From Planctomycetes bacterium UBA1135 (lineage in GTDB: Bacteria > Planctomycetota > UBA1135), in contig DCAK01000026.1 of assembly GCA_002311925.1 (NCBI GenBank), forward strand, positions 380 to 20,263: 19,884 nucleotides of DNA, read 5' to 3'. Each line of letters opens with the position of its first letter. Position 1 is the stretch's first letter. Shown in pieces: positions 1 through 5,928 of this stretch. The translations under genes and the position numbers were made by a program. The notes beneath the pieces are model-generated. The model worked only from the letters and a program-made list of their open reading frames with translations. It made no database searches and had not been told where the DNA came from.

Positions 1-1173
1 GTAGAACAACAGGCCGAGGGCGGCGGCGTGCCAGCCCACAGGACGCCCGGGGGCGCGGCTGTTTCCGGCGGGGCCCGAGGCCCAATCTGGAGGAAGGTTC
101 GCTGGCGCGACTTCCACCACGGAGCGAACGACGGGGCCGAGAGCCTTTCGCCATGGAGCCAAGGTCTCCGCCACCCATTGGACCGCGTCCAATTCCCCCA
201 TGGTCTCGAAGGGGTCGTCGGCCATTCCCCAGTCGGCTTCTTGACCGCCGGACCCCTTCAGAAGGATGACCCGCGCGGGATAACCGCCGTCGGGACGAGA
301 ATCTCTCCAGTGAAGAGCGTCCGCCACGGTCTCGAATTCTCTTAAACCAACCCCGGGCAGGGCGGCCTCCACCGCGCGCCTGAAGGGTCGGGAAAAGTCG
401 CCGGCCAGGGCGACTTCACCACCCAGGCCTAAGGAAAGGGACGCCCAATCGGGTCGGTCGAAGGCCAGGCTCCCATCCAGAGGGACCAATGTGGCCACCG
501 CATGGCCCCCCGTGTATGGGAGGCTTGCCAATCCTCCTTCGCCCTCGAGATTCAGGGTCCATGGAGGATTTTCCTCTGACCTCACTTCCAGGCGCATCGG
601 CCCCGTTGCGCCCCACCTCCTCCAATGCAGTTTCCATCCATCGCCGTCCGGCCAAGCGCCAAGAAGACCCCCCTGGATTCCCTTCCGCACCTCGCGGTAG
701 GGCTGGTCCAACCAATGGACGTCCGCGGGAAGGCCGGCCGGAGCCCTGCGGTCGGTGAAGACTCCAAGCACCCGGTCGCCCCGCAAGGATTGGACCTTCC
801 GGGCCAGTTGAAGGTCTCCAAATCGATTGGAGTCCAGCCCGATTTCCAGGACCTCATGGGCTCCCTCCGTTTCCCAGATTGTTCCTCGCAAGGCGTCGGG
901 AGTCAACTCGCAGGAGGGGCTCCGGTCCCAAAGCAGAAGCCGTTGATGCGGAGGGAGAACGGGCCGGGCCAGGGCCAGGCCGGCCAGCAGGAAGGCGACC
1001 CCCCCCAGCCAGGCGGAAGGAGGGAATCCGCGGATGCGGGCGGATGCCAAGGTCTCCTTCCTGAAGGGGCCCAGCCCGCCCACCCCCCAGGCCCGGGCTC
1101 TCCCCCTTCGGGCCAACCACATCCACAGAAAGGCGCAAAAACCAGCGGCAAGGCCCCAGGGGTTTTCAAACAA
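1..1173 (-). CDS. BatA-like membrane protein with degenerate vWA domain (3' end outside window)
   Basis: The frame is open for 391 codons from a TTG at 1173 to the left edge, with no stop. I checked every in-frame triplet. The N-terminus (LFENPWGLAAGF) matches the first helix of BatA/aerotolerance-type proteins. A charged RRGRARAW stretch follows, then a second helix (about residues 54-71) ending in the family's usual LALARP. A DRSPS sequence at 83-87 sits where a vWA domain has its DxSxS metal site, and VLGVFTDRRAP recalls the later vWA strand. A new hydrophobic helix starts at the edge (AALGLLFY). The TTG start is favoured by a GGAGG Shine-Dalgarno 7 nt upstream and by the family N-terminus; the first in-frame ATG (codon 18) would cut the first helix. 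It overlaps the DUF58 stop by 8 nt. Known relatives lie in moxR-DUF58-Bat clusters involved in envelope or stress functions; the role here is inferred. Confidence 0.8.
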   Translation of the reverse strand, partial: MFENPWGLAAGFCAFLWMWLARRGRARAWGVGGLGPFRKETLASARIRGFPPSAWLGGVAFLLAGLALARPVLPPHQRLLLWDRSPSCELTPDALRGTIWETEGAHEVLEIGLDSNRFGDLQLARKVQSLRGDRVLGVFTDRRAPAGLPADVHWLDQPYREVRKGIQGGLLGAWPDGDGWKLHWRRWGATGPMRLEVRSEENPPWTLNLEGEGGLASLPYTGGHAVATLVPLDGSLAFDRPDWASLSLGLGGEVALAGDFSRPFRRAVEAALPGVGLREFETVADALHWRDSRPDGGYPARVILLKGSGGQEADWGMADDPFETMGELDAVQWVAETLAPWRKALGPVVRSVVEVAPANLPPDWASGPAGNSRAPGRPVGWHAAALGLLFY

Positions 1174-1999
1174 GAGATGTCCTCCCTGCCAGTTCCAGAA
1201 TCCTGGAAGCGGGTTCGGAATCTCCCCCCACGCGGAGAAGGACTGGATGCAGGCCCCGCTCCCGGGCCCGACCCTTCCAGTTTTCCAACCATGCATCCCA
1301 GGGGAGAGGCCAGGAATCCCCCCGTGGATGGGCCAGAAGCCGCTCGCCGCTCTCGACGTCCGCCAGGCGCAAGGGGCCGGAAGGGGGCAAGTCCTCCTGG
1401 GGAAGCACCATGCACACGGCTTCCGCCCTTCCCCCCCGGCTCGCCCACGCGCCGAGGGAATCCCACCATGGATCCGCCGCCCAAGGATCCCCCAGGGCCA
1501 CGAGTCGGCTGTTGCCGGGGGCCGGTAGGGAAAGGCGCCCGCCACCCTCTTCAAGAGGGTCTTCGATTTCCTCGAGCGCGGTCTGGAGCGCGGCCCGGCG
1601 GGCAAAGGAGCCAAACTTGCGGGCGGGGGCGCCACCCTGGCAAAGGACGACCTCGCCGCCGCCCTCCAAGGTCATCCAGCCCAGGGCGAGGGCCAACCTC
1701 CTCTGGTCAAAATCCCGCCTCGGGTTTCCGGGGGCGAGGGAGGGGCTTCGGTCCAGCGCCAGAACCAGCCTGCCTCCCCGGCCATCCTCCCTTCTCCGCA
1801 CCTGAAGGTTCCCCGTGCGGGCTGAGGCCCTCCAATCCACCCGTCGCGCATCATCCCCCATGCGAGCGGGCCGGGGCTCGAACCCCTGGACTTGGTTTCC
1901 CGCGTTGGAGGCCGCCCTGGACCCTCCTCGGCCGGCAGCCCTCCGCGCCATCCGCTCCAGAACGAGGAAAAATTCAGCGGGGAAGAGAGACGAGGTCAC
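1166..1999 (-). CDS. DUF58 domain protein (MoxR/Bat cluster type)
   Basis: The 277-residue product starts at a GTG that overlaps the dihydroorotase stop as GTGA. The N-terminus (LFPAEFFLVLERMARRAAGR) aligns with the usual DUF58 start. It is followed by the family core, GDDARRVDWRASARTGNLQVR (about residues 49-69), and then LALDRSPSL, where D83, S85 and S87 fit the DxSxS metal site of a vWA-like fold. Family members are usually somewhat longer (290-440 residues), so this is a compact version. They are cytoplasmic and normally encoded between a MoxR AAA+ ATPase and BatA/BatB-type membrane proteins. Here the BatA-like partner follows directly, but a dihydroorotase occupies the MoxR position. An upstream in-frame ATG at 2122 would extend the gene deep into pyrC and is less likely. 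The molecular function is not established. Confidence 0.88.
   Translation of the reverse strand: MTSSLFPAEFFLVLERMARRAAGRGGSRAASNAGNQVQGFEPRPARMGDDARRVDWRASARTGNLQVRRREDGRGGRLVLALDRSPSLAPGNPRRDFDQRRLALALGWMTLEGGGEVVLCQGGAPARKFGSFARRAALQTALEEIEDPLEEGGGRLSLPAPGNSRLVALGDPWAADPWWDSLGAWASRGGRAEAVCMVLPQEDLPPSGPLRLADVESGERLLAHPRGDSWPLPWDAWLENWKGRARERGLHPVLLRVGGDSEPASRILELAGRTSLV
1181..1185 (-). promoter_or_regulatory. Shine-Dalgarno site for the TTG-start BatA-like gene
   Basis: GGAGG on the minus strand lies 7 nt before the TTG at 1173. It is inside the end of the DUF58 gene and is the main support for the unusual TTG start. Confidence 0.65.
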
Positions 2000-3342
2000 T
2001 GAGGGAAGAGGGGTCTTCCGCGGATTTCCCCGACAGCCCCGCCACCTTCCCAGGCGATTTCCCCCCCGAGCCAGACCTTGCGGGGAAGGCCTCGGAGCTT
2101 CCAACCGTGATAGGGGCTCCACTTCGAGCGGGACGGGAGACTGGCTTCCTCCACCTGAAAGGCGGCAGCTTCGTCCACCTCGACAAGGTCGGCATCCGCC
2201 CCCGGAGCCAACACACCTTTCCCGGCAAGCCCGAATTCCTCCGCCGGGGCCGAGGTTACTGCGGACAAGACTCGTTCAAGAGGGATGGCGTGCCGGTCGC
2301 CGACGGCGAACATGAGAGGAAGGAGGAGGTCCACTGAAGGAAAACCGGAGGGCGCCTTGGAGTAGGGCCGATCCTTCTCCTCCAACGGATGAGGGGCATG
2401 GTCGGTTCCGACCACCGTCAGAATGCCCTCTTTGAGGAGGGATGCCAGGCCGTCCCGGTCGTTTGCGCTCTTGACGGAAGGGTTGACCTTCATCCGATTC
2501 TGCGAGGCTTGGTGGGCTTCGTCCCCGGTGAGAAGGAGGTAATGAGGGGCGGTGGAACCCGTCACGGCCAGACCCCGAAGGCTTGCATCCGCCACCATCC
2601 GCGCTCCTCCCAGGGTGGAAATGTGGAAGACGTGGAGGCGGGCCCCCACCTCTTCGGCAACGGCGATGGCGTCGCCGATGGACGTCGTTTCCGCCTCCAC
2701 GGGTCGCAATAAATCGTGGCGCGAAGCCTGTTCGGAATCCACCTCGGCCGCCGCCCGGTCCATGACGGCGTTGTCCTCGCAATGCGCCACGACCTTGATG
2801 CCTGCCGCAGCGGCGGCGGAGAAAAGTTGCACCATTTCCTCCCGGGTCTTGATTCCGCCAGCCCCGGTGCTGCATCCGAGAAAACATTTCACGGCCGGGC
2901 ACAAGTCCGCCATGGCCTCGAGAGAATCGACTCCGTCAAGGGTCAAGGACCCGTAGGGAGCGTAATCCACCCTTGAAACACCCTCGAGGGAGCGCAGCTT
3001 GGTTCGCAGAAGATTCGCCGATGTCATCAGGGGCGGGTTGTTCTGGATTTCCATGACCGTGGTCACCCCGCCATGAAGAGCGCCGGCCGAACCCGTGGCG
3101 TACCCCTCCTTTCTTTCCAGCCCCGGCTCCCGAAAATGAACGTGACAATCCACCAATCCGGGCATCAGGAGGTTTCCATCCAGCTCCACCACATCCTCCC
3201 CGGGCAGGGGCTCCAGGCCGGGACCCACCTCCATGATGATTCCATCGGCTCCGCAGCGAAGGGAAGCAGCCTCCAAGAAGGCGCGGCCGTCGAAAATCCT
3301 TCCTCCACGGAACAACCGGGAAACAGGCTTGGGGGCTGCCAT
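1996..3342 (-). CDS. pyrC: Dihydroorotase (amidohydrolase superfamily)
   Basis: This 448-residue enzyme would close carbamoyl-aspartate to dihydroorotate in cytoplasmic pyrimidine synthesis. Visible motifs in order are DCHVHFREPG (65-74; zinc ligands H67 and H69, substrate Arg R71), GGVTTV (91-96), VKCFLGCSTG (151-160; K152 in the place of the carbamylated bridging Lys), AHCED (H187), FHIS (H240), TAPHYLL (265-271), KVNP and GTDHAPH (D314). The usual MPNT stretch reads IQNN, keeping the Asn. The K-x-F-x-G-x-STG pattern points to the Lys-bridged subgroup rather than the Asp-bridged class I enzymes. The ATG at 3342 is chosen because the homologous region begins there; the longer frame to 3573 would run through the divergent M61 gene. 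No other pyrimidine gene is in view, and the stop is coupled to DUF58. Allantoinase or another cyclic amidohydrolase is the alternative. Confidence 0.87.
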   Translation of the reverse strand: MAAPKPVSRLFRGGRIFDGRAFLEAASLRCGADGIIMEVGPGLEPLPGEDVVELDGNLLMPGLVDCHVHFREPGLERKEGYATGSAGALHGGVTTVMEIQNNPPLMTSANLLRTKLRSLEGVSRVDYAPYGSLTLDGVDSLEAMADLCPAVKCFLGCSTGAGGIKTREEMVQLFSAAAAAGIKVVAHCEDNAVMDRAAAEVDSEQASRHDLLRPVEAETTSIGDAIAVAEEVGARLHVFHISTLGGARMVADASLRGLAVTGSTAPHYLLLTGDEAHQASQNRMKVNPSVKSANDRDGLASLLKEGILTVVGTDHAPHPLEEKDRPYSKAPSGFPSVDLLLPLMFAVGDRHAIPLERVLSAVTSAPAEEFGLAGKGVLAPGADADLVEVDEAAAFQVEEASLPSRSKWSPYHGWKLRGLPRKVWLGGEIAWEGGGAVGEIRGRPLFPQ

Positions 3343-3423
3343 GGTGGTGTCCGGCCTCGGAGCTAGACTGGCGCCAAGATTAGCCGCGCGGAGGCCTCGA
3401 GCCGAACCCCGCCACCTCACCCC
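3343..3423. promoter_or_regulatory. Divergent intergenic region between pyrC and the M61 peptidase
   Basis: These 81 bp must hold the starts of both flanking genes. TAGACT at 3364-3369 on the plus strand and TAATCT at 3377-3382 on the minus strand fit the TANNNT pattern of -10 boxes, but neither has a convincing -35. They lie 54 and 34 nt from the start codons, so both mRNAs would have short leaders. No Shine-Dalgarno is visible for either gene. This is weak evidence. Confidence 0.35.
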
Positions 3424-5193
3424 ATGCTCAGGATTCCATCCCTGCTTCTCATCCTCGCGCCGTTCGCGGGGGCCGCCCAGACCACTTTCGACCTTCATGA
3501 GGTGGGATGGAAGCTCTCCCCCGGAGCGGGGGGAGATTTCATCCGCATGGAGATGACCCTGAATCCTCTTCATGACCGGGATCGAGTGGTGGTCAAGATT
3601 CCTCTATGGCGGCCGGGCTCCTACCGCTACTTCAAAAACGAGAATGCCATTTCCGACTTGGAGGCCCGCGACCAGAAGGGGGATTTGCGCAGCATCCTGG
3701 TGCTCGACCCCCGTTCCTGGGAGGTGGACACCCGCGGCGCCACTTCCCTGAAGGTGACCTACCGCTTACGGGTGAAGAATGAAGCCGACGCCGGAAAGAC
3801 TCCCGCCATTCACCTGCACGGTCCCGCCAGCTTTCTCTACCTGGAGGACGCGCTGCAGCTTCCCCATTTCCTGATGGTGGACCTCCCGAAGGGGTGGGAC
3901 ATGGCCTCCGGTCACCGTCTCGGGGTCGAGAAGGACGGTCGCTTCCGCTCGCCCAACTACGACATCCTGGTGGATTGCCCCATCGCCCTGGGAGGCATGG
4001 AAAGGCATGCCTTCGAGAATCACGGCAAGACCTTCGAGGTGGTCCTCTTCGGAAAACTTCCCGAGCCCGAACAATTCTCCCGCGGTGACTGGCTCGGCAA
4101 GGTGGAAGCCCTGGTGGATGCAGGATGGGACCTGGTGGGTGATTTCCCCTTCGAGAAGTACGTTTTCCTCTTCCTTCTCAACGACATCGGCGGGTACTCG
4201 GGTTTGGAGCACCTCAATTCCACGACCATTGCCTACAACCATGCCAACGCGAAGGCGGGCAGAATCGCCGGCATGGAAAGCGTGACTTCCCACGAATTCT
4301 TCCACCTCTGGAACGTGAAAAGGATTCGGCCCGAGGCCCTGGGCCCCTTCGATTATTCCCGGGATGTCCGAACCCGGGATCTTTGGTGGATGGAAGGAAT
4401 CACCTCCTACTACACGGACATTCTTCTCATCCGGTCTGGATTGAGGGACGCTGATTGGTTTTGGAAGGCTCAAGCGGGAGTCATCCTGACGGTCCTCAAT
4501 TCTCCGGGTTACGGGAAAGTTTCGCCAGAGCGGTCTTCCTGGACAGTTTGGGACCCCAGCCCGGGTGCCCACATTTCCTATTACGACCAGGGCCAGGCCC
4601 TGGGGCTTCTTCTGGACATCGAAATCCGCAAGGCCACCGGCAACCAGCGCAGCCTCGACGACGTGGTGCGCTTTCTCCACAGGTGGGTGAACTATCCCGA
4701 GGCCGGCTATCGCGACGGCGACCTTTCCAGGGCCATCCGATCCGTCACGGGTTGGGATTGCCGTCCCTTCTTCGAAAGACACATCCGCGGATTGGTGGAT
4801 CTTCCTCTGGAAGAATCCCTGCCCGAGGCGGGCCTTCGGGTGGTCTGGATGAGAAAGGGTTCCCCCTACCTCGGGTTGAGGCTGTCCGAGGAACTTGAAA
4901 TCACGGGTGGAAGCTCCCTTCGGGAAGGCGCATTCGAGGAGGGGGACCGCATCTTGAAGATTGGGAAGGCCAAGGTTCGTTCCCGAGCGGACCTCCAAGC
5001 CGCGCTCAAGGAACTCGAAGCGGGCGTAACCGTCTCGGTCCAGGTGCGGCGGGGAGGGGCAATCAAGAAAGTGGAGTTCGAGCTCCCCTCCCGCCGTTCC
5101 CACTCGCTCATCCTGCAACCCGACCCGGACGCCCCTGCGGATGCCCGGGCGATTGGCCGGGGGATTCTGGAGGGAACTCCTCAATCCATCTGA
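3424..5193 (+). CDS. Exported M61 family aminopeptidase with C-terminal PDZ domain
   Basis: The 589-residue protein begins with a signal peptide (hydrophobic to about residue 17, AGA-AQ cleavage likely), so it is exported. The N-terminal beta domain (about 20-200) contains IPLWRPGSY, typical of the family. The catalytic domain has GGYSGLEH (256-263), the zinc motif HEFFH (290-294) followed by LWNVKRIRP, and WWMEGITSYY with E324 as third zinc ligand. A PDZ-like domain follows from about residue 470 (SPYLGLRL, GDRILKIG, DLQAALK). This is the full M61 architecture (glycyl aminopeptidase family) with all key residues, at normal length. The family removes N-terminal residues, preferring Gly or Ala. 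A second exported metallopeptidase follows 35 bp downstream and a secreted subtilisin is convergent. Confidence 0.92.
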   Translation: MLRIPSLLLILAPFAGAAQTTFDLHEVGWKLSPGAGGDFIRMEMTLNPLHDRDRVVVKIPLWRPGSYRYFKNENAISDLEARDQKGDLRSILVLDPRSWEVDTRGATSLKVTYRLRVKNEADAGKTPAIHLHGPASFLYLEDALQLPHFLMVDLPKGWDMASGHRLGVEKDGRFRSPNYDILVDCPIALGGMERHAFENHGKTFEVVLFGKLPEPEQFSRGDWLGKVEALVDAGWDLVGDFPFEKYVFLFLLNDIGGYSGLEHLNSTTIAYNHANAKAGRIAGMESVTSHEFFHLWNVKRIRPEALGPFDYSRDVRTRDLWWMEGITSYYTDILLIRSGLRDADWFWKAQAGVILTVLNSPGYGKVSPERSSWTVWDPSPGAHISYYDQGQALGLLLDIEIRKATGNQRSLDDVVRFLHRWVNYPEAGYRDGDLSRAIRSVTGWDCRPFFERHIRGLVDLPLEESLPEAGLRVVWMRKGSPYLGLRLSEELEITGGSSLREGAFEEGDRILKIGKAKVRSRADLQAALKELEAGVTVSVQVRRGGAIKKVEFELPSRRSHSLILQPDPDAPADARAIGRGILEGTPQSI

Positions 5194-5216
5194 CCCGAGG
5201 GCAACGCGCCCGGCGG

Positions 5217-5228
5217 TATCCTCCGGCC
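5217..5228 (+). promoter_or_regulatory. -10-like box placed for a leaderless mRNA (zincin gene)
   Basis: TATCCT at 5217-5222 is separated from the ATG by exactly 6 nt (CCGGCC). That would put the transcription start at or next to the A of ATG. There is no Shine-Dalgarno and no recognisable -35. Confidence 0.45.
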
Positions 5229-5921
5229 ATGCGTGCCTGGCTCCTTCTTCCACTCCTCTTCGCCCTGCCTTGGCCCCCCGCGGAAGGGGCAACGGAGCGG
5301 AATATCCGCGGGTGGACCGTCCACCTCGACGAGCCTCTGAACCGGGAAGAAGCCCTGCGGGACCAGGTCCTCCGGCTCCTGGACCAGAAACTCTGGGAGG
5401 TGGAAAATTGGGTCCCGGGAGCGGCGGTTGCCCGACTCAAGGAGGTTTCCCTCTGGTTGCGACTCGATGAACCCTCGGCTCCCGGAGGGGTCTACCACCC
5501 ATCGTCGATCTGGCTCCGGGAGCATGGAAGACCTCCGGAAATGGCGAGAGGAATCGAATTCGGGAACGCCCGCAATTTCCTCTCCTGGTCGCGGCAACAA
5601 CCTTCCATGGTCCTCCACGAAATGGCCCATGCATGGCATCACCAGGTCCTGGGCTACGGCCATGAGGGAATCGCCGCGGCCCATTCCCGGGCCAAGGAAG
5701 GGGGCGGGTACCAATCGATTCTTCACGTCATGGGAAAAAAGGAACCCGCCTACGCCCTCAAGAACGACAAGGAATTCTTTGCCGAACTTTCAGAAGCCTG
5801 GTGGGGAACCAACGACTTCTTCCCGTTCGTGCGGGCGGAAATCCTCGAATTCGACCCCGAGACCGCCAAGGCTCTTGAGCGAGCCTGGGCCTTCGTCCCC
5901 GAAGACCCGAAAGCTCAGTAG
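5229..5921 (+). CDS. Small exported HExxH zincin, anthrax lethal-factor-like fold (putative)
   Basis: This 230-residue protein has an N-terminal signal peptide (cleavage near AEG-AT, residue 20). The zinc site is HEMAHAWHH, with H130, E131 and H134. A later segment, KNDKEFFAELSEAWWGTNDFFPF (starting near residue 178), supplies the third ligand, probably E186. This pattern (EFFAE, then an aromatic and a conserved NDF-PF) is familiar from bacterial zincins related to the catalytic domain of anthrax lethal factor (ATLF/M34-like). It is catalytic-domain sized, with no targeting domain, so toxin activity is not implied. The substrate is unknown; an exported proteolytic role is inferred from the fold and from the neighbouring M61 and S8 peptidases. 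Its stop lies inside the end of the convergent S8 gene. Another gluzincin family remains possible. Confidence 0.75.
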   Translation: MRAWLLLPLLFALPWPPAEGATERNIRGWTVHLDEPLNREEALRDQVLRLLDQKLWEVENWVPGAAVARLKEVSLWLRLDEPSAPGGVYHPSSIWLREHGRPPEMARGIEFGNARNFLSWSRQQPSMVLHEMAHAWHHQVLGYGHEGIAAAHSRAKEGGGYQSILHVMGKKEPAYALKNDKEFFAELSEAWWGTNDFFPFVRAEILEFDPETAKALERAWAFVPEDPKAQ

Positions 5922-5928
5922 ACCTGAG
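5914..5928. other. Small inverted repeat across two convergent stop codons
   Basis: CTCAG and CTGAG form a 5-bp stem with a 5-nt loop, and the zincin TAG stop begins the loop. No T-run follows on either strand, so this is at best a weak bidirectional terminator and may be chance. Confidence 0.25.

Noticed and set aside
625..2337. 570-codon plus-strand open frame
   Set aside because: Low-complexity Pro/Arg/Gly-rich translation without any family feature; it lies antisense to the BatA-like, DUF58 and pyrC genes, whose frames have clear motifs. It is a by-product of high GC.
3343..3573. Upstream extension of dihydroorotase to an ATG at 3573
   Set aside because: It would run through the divergent M61 start and adds sequence unlike the family; the ATG at 3342 gives a normal N-terminus.
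5203..5217. GGGC/GCCC hairpin after the M61 gene as terminator
   Set aside because: Only a 4-bp stem and no T-run; common by chance at this GC content.
3766..5292. 508-codon minus-strand open frame
   Set aside because: Antisense to the M61 gene, with no recognisable domain; typical shadow of a GC-rich gene.
5229..5921. Zincin as a toxin
   Set aside because: Only the catalytic-domain resemblance is visible; there is no binding or translocation domain, immunity gene or secretion locus nearby.
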